DNA of 64,000 nucleotides. Source: Paraspadella gotoi (Eukaryota > Chaetognatha). Both the position numbers and the translations under genes were made by a program. The notes under the pieces are model-generated. The model saw only the letters and a list, made by a program, of their open reading frames with translations, was not told the origin of the DNA and did no database searches. The DNA is taken from the NCBI GenBank assembly GCA_051294375.1, contig CM119265.1:168376-232375 (forward strand), given 5' to 3'. Shown one piece after another: positions 41,125-50,702 of the stretch; the first letter of the stretch is position 1, and each line of letters opens with the position of its first letter.

Positions 41125-44100
41125 GATAGTAAGAACAAATTCAACTGGCTTATCGACGGCGGGGCCACAGTGTCTATCATACCCCCGTCCAAAGAGGATA
41201 GAGAACGAGGAGCGATAGAAACTAAGTTAAGAGCGGCCAACGGAACTTCCATCACCTGCTACGGTTACAGAGATGTGCAGGTCCATCTCGGAAAACGTAA
41301 ATTTCCTTTCGTCGTCACCGTAGCAGACGTCACTCAACCCCTCTTGGGCTCTGACTTCTTAGCAGAGCACTATCTGGCCCCCAACCATCGCGATGGTTTT
41401 TTAATAGACCTGTTGGACTATAGTAGCATTCCCGCCTCTCGGGCCAACAAGCAACAAACCCTCAGAGTTAATTTTGTAAACCAAGCTGACGACCCATATT
41501 ATAAACTGTTAGATTCATATAAAGACTTATGCACACCTTCGTTTCAACCCAAAGAGCCCAAACACGGCGTTCGGCACTACATACCCACGACCGGACGCCC
41601 AGTACAATCACGAGCACGGAGACTCGCCCCCGACAAACTCGAGGTCGCCCGCAAGGAGCTCGACAAGCTCTGCCAACTCGGCATCGCCCGGCGCGCCAAG
41701 AGCGAGTGGGCGTCACCGTTACTGGTCGTGAACAAGCCCGACGGCGGTCACCGCGTCTGTGGCGATTTTCGCCGCCTCAACAATGCAACTGTGGACGATA
41801 AATATCCAGTGAAGACTTTGAATGACTTCAACTCCAATCTGAGTGGGAAAAAAGTTTTCAGCAAAATAGATCTCTTAAAGGGATACCACCAGATCCCGGT
41901 TGCAGAGCAAGACGTCCCCAAGACTGGAGTAATCACTCCATTCGGCCTCTATGTCTTCCCGCGTACCCCTTTTGGGCTTAAAAACGCGGGACAAGACTTC
42001 CAGCGTCTCATGGATGAGATACTGGATGGCTTGCCTTACCTTTTCGTCTACATTGACGACATTCTCGTAGCGTCAAACAACCACCAAGAGCATGAAGAAC
42101 ACCTCCGCGAGGTCTTCGACAAGCTCCATCAGAACGGCCTGGTCGTCAACAGACAAAAGTGTGTGTTAGGCCAATCAGAGCTAGATTTCCTTGGCTATAG
42201 AGTCAACTCGAACGGCATTTCTCCACTCCCAGACCGAATTGCCGCCATCAACAAGACAACTCCACCAACAACGATTAAAGAGTTACAGCGTTTTCTCGGT
42301 ATGATTAACTATTACCGACGTTTCATACCGAGATCCGCTCACCACCTCTACCCTCTCTTCGAAGCGCTCAAGTCGAAGACTAGACCGAGAACTCTACAAT
42401 GGACTCAGGAGTGTCAATCATCCTTCGAGGCAATAAAGCAAGCTCTAGGCCAAGCAACCATGCTATGCCATCCACGACCAAACGCTCAATTGTCTATCAC
42501 TTCTGACGCCTCAAATACAGCGATTGGCGCAGTACTTGAACAACGTGGTCCCCGTGGTTGGGAACCACTCTCCTTCTTCTCCGCCAAATTGCAGAAAAAC
42601 CAGCAGCTCTGGCCTCCGTTCGACAGAGAGTTGCTGGCCGCATGGAGAGCCGTTCGTCATTTTAAAATGATGATCGAGGGTCGAAAGTTCACACTTTACA
42701 CCGATCACAAGTCGTTGGTCCCTGCTCTCGCCAAAAAATCGGAACCGCACACGGCCCGGCAAACTTATCAATTAGCCGGGATCGCCGAATACACAACGGA
42801 TATCCAATACCTGGCGGGAAAAGCCAACGTAGTCGCCGACTCGCTCTCCCGTCCCAACGCGACTCATCAACCTGATCCGATCCCNNNNNNNNNNNNNNNN
42901 CCTCCCCCTTCCCCAACTCCTCCCCCTCTCTTCCCCTCTTTCTCTTCCCCCAAACCTCCAGCTCCCCCAATCGTCGCCTCCATCAACCGAGAAATCCCTA
43001 CAGAGAAGCAACAAAACTTCGTCGACGTCGCCGCGTCAATCTTACAACACGGCGTCAATCTCGAAGAGATGGCCGCCGATCAGCCGATGGACGCCGACTT
43101 CCAGCGAATCAGCAAGGACGCCGTTTCGGGCCTACGTTTCCGCCGAATTCCAATCGGTGATACCTCCATCATCGTGGACGTAAGTAACGGCCCGCCACGC
43201 CCATTCGTTCCTTACTCCTGGAGACGTCGAGTTTTCGAAGCTACTCACAACCTCGGCCACCCAGGGGTCGAGCGAACCCGTCAAACTATCTGCGCAAAAT
43301 TCGTCTGGCCATCCGTCCGCTCCGACTCCTCGAGATGGGCACGAGAATGTCCGGATTGTCAACGCGCTAAGGTGACAAAGAACACCGTCCCTGAAATCGG
43401 CACATTCGAATTGCCTGATCGCCGATTTTCACACCTTCACGTCGACATTGTCACCCTCCCCCCATCCAACGGATTTAATTACATTCTAACGGCAGTCGAC
43501 CGCTTCACTCGCTGGCCCATGGCGATACCAATGAAAGATATCGCCGCCAAAACGGTCGCTGACGCCCTAGTCCACGGATGGATTGCATCGTTCGGCATTC
43601 CATCAACCATAACGACAGACAGGGGCTCACAGTTCCTCTCAGAAACTTGGAAGCAACTCCTCTCGTCATGGGGAATTCGTCATTGCCTCACTACATCCTA
43701 CCATCCACAATCGAATGGATTAGTCGAAAGGTTCCATCGTCGACTCAAAGAATCTCTGATCGCCCTCGGCGCGGATACAGCAGGCGATTGGTACTGGCGC
43801 CTGCCCTGCGCCTTACTCGCGATCCGAACTACCCTAAAACCCGACATAGGCGCCTCCCCTGCCGAGCTAGTATTCGGAGAATCCATCGCAGTCCCCGGAG
43901 ACCTAATTTCGGCCCAAACCGGAAGTGACGCTGACGAGCGTCAACAGCGTCGACGGACTCTCGCGAATCTCCGCCTCGAGGTTGCCCGCTTGCAACCAGT
44001 CCCGACGACTACTCACCGACAACCTCGCGTCCATATCCCGGACGCCCTTCGCCACGCCTCCCACGTGTACGTGCGTCGAGGGGGCGTGTCCTCGTCACTC

Positions 44101-44466
44101 TCCGCTCCTTACCTGGGCCCTTACCGCGTTCTCTCCCGCGAGGATTTAACCTTCAAAATCGAAATTCCAGGTCGAGGAACTGAAAACGTTAATATCGCTC
44201 GCCTTAAACCCGCTTACGAGGCGCCCGACGACGCCGACGACGCCGGGAACGCCTCCGCGGCGCCTCGCACTCCTTCTCCGCCTCCTTCGCCTCCTCCGCC
44301 CGGCCGACGCCCCGGATGGCGAACGCGAGTCCCCGCTAACTCTTCGCGAGTCCTTCGATCGAGTACAGCGAGAAACTCTCCTCCTCCTCCTCCTCCTCCT
44401 CCTCCTCCTCCTCCTCTCTTTCCCCCCCAACCTTCCCCACCTCCCCCCTCCACCCCCACCCCCTAA
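41065..44466 (+). CDS. E5 pol: protease, RT, RNase H, integrase
   Basis: 1133-residue open frame. Protease WLIDGGATVSIIPP; RT with YIDDILVAS; RNase H with TSDASNTAIG and TDHKSLV; a Pro-rich linker with a 16-N run (42885-42900); integrase with H-x3-H and C-x2-C zinc ligands (HNLGHPGV, CPDCQRAK), HVDIVTLPPSNG, TTDRGSQF and NGLVERFHRRL; GPY/F module (APYLGPYRV). It stops inside a poly-Pro tract encoded by (CCT)n and C-runs; the true tail continues in the next frame. Confidence 0.93.
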   Translation: MNAVPTGPIIDSRDALLFVHDSKNKFNWLIDGGATVSIIPPSKEDRERGAIETKLRAANGTSITCYGYRDVQVHLGKRKFPFVVTVADVTQPLLGSDFLAEHYLAPNHRDGFLIDLLDYSSIPASRANKQQTLRVNFVNQADDPYYKLLDSYKDLCTPSFQPKEPKHGVRHYIPTTGRPVQSRARRLAPDKLEVARKELDKLCQLGIARRAKSEWASPLLVVNKPDGGHRVCGDFRRLNNATVDDKYPVKTLNDFNSNLSGKKVFSKIDLLKGYHQIPVAEQDVPKTGVITPFGLYVFPRTPFGLKNAGQDFQRLMDEILDGLPYLFVYIDDILVASNNHQEHEEHLREVFDKLHQNGLVVNRQKCVLGQSELDFLGYRVNSNGISPLPDRIAAINKTTPPTTIKELQRFLGMINYYRRFIPRSAHHLYPLFEALKSKTRPRTLQWTQECQSSFEAIKQALGQATMLCHPRPNAQLSITSDASNTAIGAVLEQRGPRGWEPLSFFSAKLQKNQQLWPPFDRELLAAWRAVRHFKMMIEGRKFTLYTDHKSLVPALAKKSEPHTARQTYQLAGIAEYTTDIQYLAGKANVVADSLSRPNATHQPDPIXXXXXXPPPSPTPPPLFPSFSSPKPPAPPIVASINREIPTEKQQNFVDVAASILQHGVNLEEMAADQPMDADFQRISKDAVSGLRFRRIPIGDTSIIVDVSNGPPRPFVPYSWRRRVFEATHNLGHPGVERTRQTICAKFVWPSVRSDSSRWARECPDCQRAKVTKNTVPEIGTFELPDRRFSHLHVDIVTLPPSNGFNYILTAVDRFTRWPMAIPMKDIAAKTVADALVHGWIASFGIPSTITTDRGSQFLSETWKQLLSSWGIRHCLTTSYHPQSNGLVERFHRRLKESLIALGADTAGDWYWRLPCALLAIRTTLKPDIGASPAELVFGESIAVPGDLISAQTGSDADERQQRRRTLANLRLEVARLQPVPTTTHRQPRVHIPDALRHASHVYVRRGGVSSSLSAPYLGPYRVLSREDLTFKIEIPGRGTENVNIARLKPAYEAPDDADDAGNASAAPRTPSPPPSPPPPGRRPGWRTRVPANSSRVLRSSTARNSPPPPPPPPPPPPLFPPQPSPPPPSTPTP

Positions 44467-44875
44467 CATCGACTCTCCCCTCGAATTTCCCCCTCTAAAT
44501 CGCAAAATAAACAAACCGGATAATAATGTAAACAAAAATGTAAACAAAGCGAATATCGACGAAAATAGAGAAAATAAAAACTCAAACGACGTCGAAAGCG
44601 ACTCAATTCGAGATCCAATCGAAAGACAAACGGATTACGAATCGAACCCACTCCCATCTACTCCCCCTCCCCCCCATCAACCCATCTTTTCAAGACCAAC
44701 ACCTGAAAACTTCTCGTATCGAGCGGCGGCGCGGCGCCCGCCGTCCCAGACTAACAGCGTAGCACCGCATTCCTACGCTCCAGTGCTGGCTCACTTACTC
44801 CAACAAGCAGCCAACGAAGGCGATAACTCATCAGAAAAACGGGTCAGTCAATTTCAAACTCTCTCTACTATATAA
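44465..44875 (+). CDS. E5 pol C-terminal tail in the +1 frame
   Basis: 136 codons open up to TAA at 44873. An Asn/Lys/Asp-rich linker leads to PIFSRPTPENFSYRAAA and SYAPVLAHLLQQ, the same closing motif as E7 and E6. A one-base length change in the C-rich tract just upstream explains the split; it could be a sequencing error. Confidence 0.75.
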   Translation, partial: NIDSPLEFPPLNRKINKPDNNVNKNVNKANIDENRENKNSNDVESDSIRDPIERQTDYESNPLPSTPPPPHQPIFSRPTPENFSYRAAARRPPSQTNSVAPHSYAPVLAHLLQQAANEGDNSSEKRVSQFQTLSTI

Positions 44876-45325
44876 AACACTTTGAAACAAACTTTTATTC
44901 GTTGCGATATTTTTAATTTCATTTCNNNNNNNNNNTTAACTCGTTAATATCATCTTTGAATCAACATAATTAATCTGTGAACATCATCCTATGATCAACA
45001 AAGCATATCGTTACCGTTACTTACCTAATCATCGAAATTAATTCATGAATCATCAATTTTATTCGTTTCAACTAAACAAATTAGTTGAGAAAACCAATTC
45101 AACTTCGTTAAGCATTTTAAAAACCTATTTTCGTTAGTAATAACGATTCGATTTTCTACTAAAGTACTATTTACATCGTCCTTTTTAAACAGTTACTCGT
45201 TAATAATATTTTATTTTAAAACAGAGTAACATTGGTAGTTTTATTCGAAAAACAATACTTCTTACAAAACAAAGGCAATTATTTTAGACAAAAGCACGCA
45301 AATATTTTTTTCTCACGGCTTTTAT
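44876..45325 (+). other. E5 3' non-coding part
   Basis: AT-rich, with a 10-N run at 44926-44935. Nothing coding. Confidence 0.5.
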
Positions 45326-45335
45326 CTAGGGGGCG
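45326..45335 (+). other. Polypurine tract of E5
   Basis: CTAGGGGGCG directly before TGTAGCC. Purine-rich but less regular than in the other families. Confidence 0.55.
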
Positions 45336-45794
45336 TGTAGCCTTTGGCCCAGGCACCTTAATTAATTATTATTAAATACTAAAATAATTATTATCGATGG
45401 AACTTAATTAATATTACTTATAGAAAGGCCTAATCTATCTTTTGGCATCGTCATATATTAATTAAGGATTATAAATGGCATGACCATACTGCGGATTCGA
45501 TCCGCTGACTTTCCGAATCAAAGTCGGCCATGTTACCCACTTGGCCACGATGCTCTTTTATCCGAAAACCCCCGAAACGCGGAATAATCATATCCCTCTG
45601 TTATTTCTTTTACCTTCGATGCTCTTTTGTTATTTAGTAGTTTCCCAAACGGCCGCCATCGTTACTAACAACTCAGATGGCTCTCTTATCGAAGGTTAAC
45701 GGTTTTTAGGAATTAATGTCTAGAGACTTTCTGGTTCCAAATTCACTCATGTTTCCCTATCGCGGTGCCTGGGCTGATATACCTAATATCTACA
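45336..45794 (+). repeat. E5 3' LTR
   Basis: 459 bp, TGTAGCCTTTGG to ATCTACA, then GGGTTAGGG. The tRNA-like module lies about 140 nt from its 5' edge. Confidence 0.8.
45476..45555 (-). other. tRNA-like module in the E5 LTR (antisense)
   Basis: The most cloverleaf-like example. D-arm GGCC-AAGTGGGTAACAT-GGCC, anticodon stem GACTTT/AAAGTC around a 7-nt loop, T-stem GCGG/CCGC with loop ATCGAAT. Acceptor pairing is partial (GCAT/ATGC plus wobbles). Confidence 0.7.
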
Positions 45795-45895
45795 GGGTTA
45801 GGGTTAGGTAGGGGTTAGGGTTAGGGTTAGGAGGGTTAGGGTTAGGGTTAGGGTTAGGTTAGGGTTAGTTAGGGTTAGGGGGGTTAGGGTTAGGG

Positions 45896-45951
<56 letters not shown>

Positions 45952-46042
45952 GTTAGGGGTTAGGGTTAGGGTTAGGGTTAGGGTTAGGGTTGGTTAGGGT
46001 TAGGGTTAGGGTTAGGGTTAGGGTTAGGGTTAGGGTTAGGGT
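45795..46042 (+). repeat. TTAGGG array between E5 and E6
   Basis: About 248 bp of TTAGGG with a few variant units. Each end abuts a CA-3' LTR terminus, of E5 on the left and of E6 on the right. Confidence 0.95.
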
Positions 46043-46902
46043 TGTAGATGCGTGGAAGAGAAGTAACTCACCTTTGAAGCGCTTTGGAGTTGAAGGCCGT
46101 TGACGAGCCACTGAGGTTCGTAGGAAGAGTCCTGAGGGCCAGAGAGGTGGCGCGGAAGGTTCGAAGGACGTCAACCGGAAGTGGCGCGGGAATTTGGCGC
46201 ACGTGGCGTTGGAATAATCGCGTGACGAAGAATTCGATAAAGTTTAAAATCTTGAGTAGTCTCTGGACTTAGTATTAAAAGTTCGAATAACCAATTTGGA
46301 TTTGGTTAAATAGTAAAATTAGGACCTTAATAAAATAATCAAAGCATATAGATATTCATACTAGCTTTTGGTCCAGCAAGCAATGAGAATATCTATATGT
46401 ATAAATTACAATGTAAATCAATTATTTAATCAATAATCAATATCGAGAATTAATGGAGCAATTGTTTGGACTACTAATAAGCTTAGTATTTCGCGAAGGT
46501 TTTTAGTAAAGAAATGATTTGTAGAAAAGATTCAGAGCTGGATTATGATAATACAGAAATAAGCAGAATCAGCTGATGAATCTTGTTCACTAGGATTTGA
46601 TCTTTTTGTTATGATTAAACAAAAGGTAAACAAAATTATAAAAGTGAAATTCAATCTAATATAAACTTTAACGAAGTAAGATTTATTATTACCAGAGTGG
46701 CGACATTGGCTGAGGCGCTGAGAATGGATATATGGTCCCGAGTTCGAGACCAGGTCGTCACTCTTTTATTTTATTATATAATTAAATATAATCGAATTAA
46801 AAACATAACGAGTTGTTTCTAGGATGAACAATATCGATCGGTCTTGGCGTCGGCAGTCACCAATAAATCGTGAGGAATTATTTATCGGGTTCAAATCCCA
46901 CA
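46043..46902 (-). repeat. E6 3' LTR
   Basis: 860 bp, in element sense TGTGGGATTTGAACCC to CATCTACA. Matches the 5' LTR at 51811-52652 with many small indels. Confidence 0.9.
46695..46763 (+). other. tRNA-like module in the E6 3' LTR (antisense)
   Basis: The ends pair over ten positions, GAGTGGCGAC with GTCGTCACTC, like an extended acceptor stem. ATTGGCTGAGGCGC is A-box-like and AGTTCGAGACC B-box-like. CTTTTATTTT follows directly, a possible pol III terminator. Confidence 0.65.
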
Positions 46903-46912
46903 TCCCCCCCAG
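46903..46912 (-). other. Polypurine tract of E6
   Basis: CTGGGGGGGA in element sense, next to the TG of the 3' LTR. Confidence 0.75.
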
Positions 46913-47067
46913 ACGAAAACATCACAGTTTGCGGAAAGTTTGGGCTCAATAAGGTAAGGCAAAAGTGATTTGAGTACTAGATATAAATACTTATCTAATA
47001 ATTAATATATACATATGTTACAATTAAGAATTAATAAATAGGAAAGAGATGAAATTGGTTTTAGAAC

Positions 47068-49686
47068 TCACTCGATTTGTAGAAAATGGCGGATCACCGC
47101 GTCGTAATTTGGTTTCGAGCTAGAGTTTATACTTTTGTATGAAAAGTCTGACGGCTTGGGACGAGAGAAACGTTCGATTCGAGGGCGTGGCCGTTGAACC
47201 ACGTCTTCCGTTGGCGCTGGCGCTGAAGTTGGCGCTGAGGGTGGCGTCGGTGCATTTAATGGTCGCGTTGGCGCCACAGCGGTTTCTTCGAAAGCGTCAT
47301 TGCGCGGAGCGGAAGTGGGCGTGGTCGCTTCCGGTAGTGCTGAGTCTCGTGAATCGATTGGAGGAGTGCTCGAGGGGCTCTGGGGAATCTCCAGCTCCTC
47401 TTCTTCATTTTCCTCGTCGTCGTCATCAGCCGCCTGTTGAACTTGGAGTTGGCGAGTTGTCGAGCGGGTTTGTCTGGTCGTCGGAGGAGGAGGTCGAGTT
47501 CGCGGGCCTGGACGTCGACCTGGAGGAGGCGGAGACGGCGGAGGAGATGGCTGAGAGGCTCGTTCCTCGCCTGATTCGTCTCGCCAGAGTGTCGCCGGCT
47601 TAATTCTCGCGATGGCGATCGTCTCGATGCCTCGCCCAGGCATTTCCACTTTAAAATTAAGATTATCGCGGTCTACGACTCGATAAGGGCCGTGATACGG
47701 GGCAGTTAATGGCGGATTGACGCCGGATCGTTGTACGAAGACGTGCGTTGCGTCTGCGAGGGTGTCGGGAAGGTATAAACGAGGAACTCGATGCGTCGAG
47801 GTTTCTGTCGGCTGCAAGCGTTCTACTTCCATTCGAAGGTTATCTCGCAGGATGCGGCGGCTCTCGTGGAGTTGCTCGTCGTCGACTGGCGGCGGAAGAA
47901 GGTCTCCAGGTACTGCGAGGCCTTCGCCGAACACTAAGTCAGCTGGAGAAGCGCCAATATCGGGCTTGATTGTCGTACGGATGGCCAGGAGTGCTGACGG
48001 TAGCCTCCAGAACCAGTTGTGAGGTTGGTCGTTGCCTAGGGCTATTAGCGCCTCCTTCAGACGCCTGTGGAAGCGTTCTACCAATCCATTCGATTGTGGA
48101 TGGTAGGCTGCCGTTTGACGATGCTGAATCCCCCATGCTTGAGTCAACTGCGTCCAGATGGCCGTCGAAAACTGTGCGCCTCGATCCGTGGTGATTACTG
48201 CTGGGACGCCGAACTGGGCAATCCACCCGTGAGCGATGGCGTCGACGACGGATGTAGTTGACATGTCTCTCATTGGAATGGCAGCCGGCCATCTAGAAAA
48301 TCTGTCGACCACCGTGAGGAGAGAGTTGAAGCCGTTGGATTGGGGCATGATCGTGATATCCACGTTCAAATGGTGAAAGCGTTTTGGAGGGACTTCGAAT
48401 TCCCCTATGTTTGGAGTCACGTGACGCGTCACTTTGGCGCGTTGGCATTGGAGGCATTCTCGTGCCCATCGGGTAATATCCGCTTTTAGCGATGGCCATA
48501 CGAATTTGGCGGCGACTGCTTCACGTGTGCGAGCGACGCCGGGATGGCCTAATCCGTGGATGGCGTCGAATATTTTTCTTCGCCAGGATTCTGGCACGAA
48601 GGGGCGTGCCGGTCCGTTCGAAATGTCTACGAATAATTTTTGATCGCCGACGCTGACCTTTCGAAACTGAAGGCCCGTTCTGGCGTCGTTAGAGAGGCGC
48701 TGGAAATCCCGGTCGAGTGTCTGGTGCCGTGCCATCTCTTGAAGGTCGACGCCCTCTTGGCCGATGGCGCTGATGGTGGCTTGGAGGTCCTCGGACTTCT
48801 CGTGGGGCACTGGGCGATCGACTGCTGCGATCGGAGTCGGATTGGGTCGTGACAAGGCGTCCGCGACCACATTTGCCTTTCCGCGGATATGACGTATGTC
48901 GGTCGTGAATTCAGAGATCACGGAAAGTTGGAAATTGTGGCGCGTTGTTTGCGGCTCGGCGCGCTTATGCAGAGCATGTATTAGCGACTGGTGGTCGGTA
49001 TAGAGGGTGAATGACCTTCCCTCTAACCAGTGCCGGAAATGGCGGACGGCCCTGAATGCACCATAGAGTTCTCTATCGAATGGTGGCCATCGGCGTTGCG
49101 TCGCGTCGAGTTTGGCGGAAAAGAACGCCAATGGTTCCCATCCTTGAGTCGTCCGCTGCTCCAGGACTGCACCGACTGCTATGTCTGAAGCATCCGTGGT
49201 AAGCGCGAGTTGGGCGTTTGTTCGAGGGTGGCGGAGCAGTGCGGCGTTGGCTAACGCCTCTTTGATCGCTTCGAATGATTTGGAGCATGCCTCCGACCAA
49301 TTCAGTTGCTTGGGCTTGCCCGCTAGAATGTCATATAGAGCTGCAGCATGGTGAGCGGCGTTCGGGATGAACCGGCGATAATAGTTCACCATGCCCAGAA
49401 ACCGTTGGAGCTCCTTGACGGTTGTGGGCGGGTTGGTGGCGCGGATGGCGTCAACTTTTTGAGGTAGCGGCTTTACTCCCGTTGAGTCGACGAGGTATCC
49501 TAGGAATTCTAATGATGATTGGCCTAGGACGCACTTTTTTCGATTGATGACTAGGCCGTTGTCGGCGAGAGAATCGAAAACCGCTTTCAGATCTTGGAGA
49601 TGCTCAGTTTGGTCGGCGCTGGCGACTAAGATGTCATCCAGATAGACATATGTGTGCGGTATCTCACCCAGTATTTCGTCCATCAT
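47068..49686 (-). CDS. E6 pol: RT 3' part, RNase H, integrase, tail
   Basis: 872 residues from MMDEILGEI to a stop at 47068. RT YLDDILVAS; RNase H TTDASDIAVG and TDHQSL; integrase HGLGHPGV with CLQCQRAK, NVDITIMPQSNG, TTDRGAQF and NGLVERFHRRL; GPY/F module APYHGPYRV. A Pro/Glu-rich linker leads to ERFSRPKPSDFSYKS and YDAVIRHFLQIE, the same closing motif as E5 and E7 but without the Asn-rich extension. Confidence 0.93.
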   Translation of the reverse strand: MMDEILGEIPHTYVYLDDILVASADQTEHLQDLKAVFDSLADNGLVINRKKCVLGQSSLEFLGYLVDSTGVKPLPQKVDAIRATNPPTTVKELQRFLGMVNYYRRFIPNAAHHAAALYDILAGKPKQLNWSEACSKSFEAIKEALANAALLRHPRTNAQLALTTDASDIAVGAVLEQRTTQGWEPLAFFSAKLDATQRRWPPFDRELYGAFRAVRHFRHWLEGRSFTLYTDHQSLIHALHKRAEPQTTRHNFQLSVISEFTTDIRHIRGKANVVADALSRPNPTPIAAVDRPVPHEKSEDLQATISAIGQEGVDLQEMARHQTLDRDFQRLSNDARTGLQFRKVSVGDQKLFVDISNGPARPFVPESWRRKIFDAIHGLGHPGVARTREAVAAKFVWPSLKADITRWARECLQCQRAKVTRHVTPNIGEFEVPPKRFHHLNVDITIMPQSNGFNSLLTVVDRFSRWPAAIPMRDMSTTSVVDAIAHGWIAQFGVPAVITTDRGAQFSTAIWTQLTQAWGIQHRQTAAYHPQSNGLVERFHRRLKEALIALGNDQPHNWFWRLPSALLAIRTTIKPDIGASPADLVFGEGLAVPGDLLPPPVDDEQLHESRRILRDNLRMEVERLQPTETSTHRVPRLYLPDTLADATHVFVQRSGVNPPLTAPYHGPYRVVDRDNLNFKVEMPGRGIETIAIARIKPATLWRDESGEERASQPSPPPSPPPPGRRPGPRTRPPPPTTRQTRSTTRQLQVQQAADDDDEENEEEELEIPQSPSSTPPIDSRDSALPEATTPTSAPRNDAFEETAVAPTRPLNAPTPPSAPTSAPAPTEDVVQRPRPRIERFSRPKPSDFSYKSINSSSKPNYDAVIRHFLQIE

Positions 49687-50702
49687 CCGCTGAAAGTCTT
49701 GCCCCGCATTTTTGAGGCCGAACAGGGGTGCGGAGCAAAGACGAAAAGGCCGAATGGGGTGATTACCGCCGTTTTGGGTATGTCCTCTTCCGCCACGGGG
49801 ATCTGATGGTACCCCTTCAATAAATCGATCTTGGAAAATACTTTTTTGCCTGACAGTTCCGCGTTAAAGTCCGCTAAAAGCTTGACCGGGTACTTGTCAT
49901 CTTTTGTATTGGCATTCAGCCTGCGAAAATCCCCGCAGCACCTCCAGCCGCCGTCTGCTTTCGGGACGCACAAGAGTGGCGACGACCAGGAGCTTTTTGC
50001 GCGTTTGGCGACGCCGAGCGCGACGAGCTTTTCCAATTCCGCTTTCGCCACCGCCAGTTTCTCTGGAGGTAGCCGGCGTGCTCTCGCCTGGCATGGCCGG
50101 CCGAAGGTGGGGATGTGGTGCTTGACACCGTGCTTCGGCTCTTTTATTTCGAAAGTCGGTGTCGCCAAGGTTGGGTATTGATCCAGGAGCTTGTAATATA
50201 CGCTCTCCTTTTCCTCAACAAAATTGACGTGAGACGGGGGCGTAATGTTGGAGACATCGCAGGAGATGGTAGAGAGGTCCCTAAGATCAATGAGGGTTCC
50301 ATCTCGATGGTTCGGAGCTAAGTAGAACTCGGCTAAAAAGTCGGCTCCTAATATGCTTTGAGTGACGTCCGCCACTAAAAAGTCGAATGCAAATACTCTA
50401 GTTCCGAGAACTACTCGGCGACGGACGTTTCCATAGGCGTTGATTGGCGTGCCGTTGGCCGCCTGGAGCTTTGGACCGATTGGTCCTGCCACTCGTTGGG
50501 CCGCCGTTGGCGGGATTAACGAAATCAAGGCGCCTCCGTCGACGAGCCATTTGCGCCCGTCGGTGGCGTCCTGTACATGTAGCAGGAAATTATCGGGTGA
50601 ATCTGCACTGCCGCGGGGCACAGCGTTCACCTGCGCTGCCCCGCGACGCCGTTTCCCGATGTCGTATCTTTGCGGTCTCTGCGTTCTCCTTTGCGAGCAC
50701 AA
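49683..50702 (-). CDS. E6 pol: protease and RT 5' part, frameshifted
   Basis: Reads VNAVPRGSADSP after the frameshift site, protease WLVDGGALISLIPP, then RT up to FGLFVF. At about 49735 a one-base change breaks the frame in the segment that is [16 protein letters not shown] in relatives; the downstream frame resumes at once. This is the only break in E6 pol. Confidence 0.9.
   Translation of the reverse strand: MCSQRRTQRPQRYDIGKRRRGAAQVNAVPRGSADSPDNFLLHVQDATDGRKWLVDGGALISLIPPTAAQRVAGPIGPKLQAANGTPINAYGNVRRRVVLGTRVFAFDFLVADVTQSILGADFLAEFYLAPNHRDGTLIDLRDLSTISCDVSNITPPSHVNFVEEKESVYYKLLDQYPTLATPTFEIKEPKHGVKHHIPTFGRPCQARARRLPPEKLAVAKAELEKLVALGVAKRAKSSWSSPLLCVPKADGGWRCCGDFRRLNANTKDDKYPVKLLADFNAELSGKKVFSKIDLLKGYHQIPVAEEDIPKTAVITPFGLFVFAPHPCSASKMRGKTFSG
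50585..50657 (-). promoter_or_regulatory. Gag-pol frameshift cassette of E6
   Basis: Heptamer GGGAAAC (50657-50651) in gag frame TCG GGA AAC, seven codons before the stop. A 6-nt spacer is followed by GCGGGG-CAGCG pairing with CGCTG-(TG)-CCCCGC around loop CAGGTGAA. GGTGAA can pair with TTCACC just downstream. The stem differs in sequence from E7 but keeps its shape. Confidence 0.75.

Larger units (their letters stand above)
39724..45794 (+). mobile_element. E5: LTR retrotransposon lacking its 5' LTR
   Basis: Leader, gag, pol, C-terminal tail in a second frame, non-coding 3' part, polypurine tract and a 459-bp LTR ending at TTAGGG repeats. Same family as E3. Confidence 0.9.

Noticed and set aside
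44214-44547. Gly- and Arg-rich minus-strand ORFs
   Set aside because: Antisense of the Pro-rich C-terminal linker of E5 pol.
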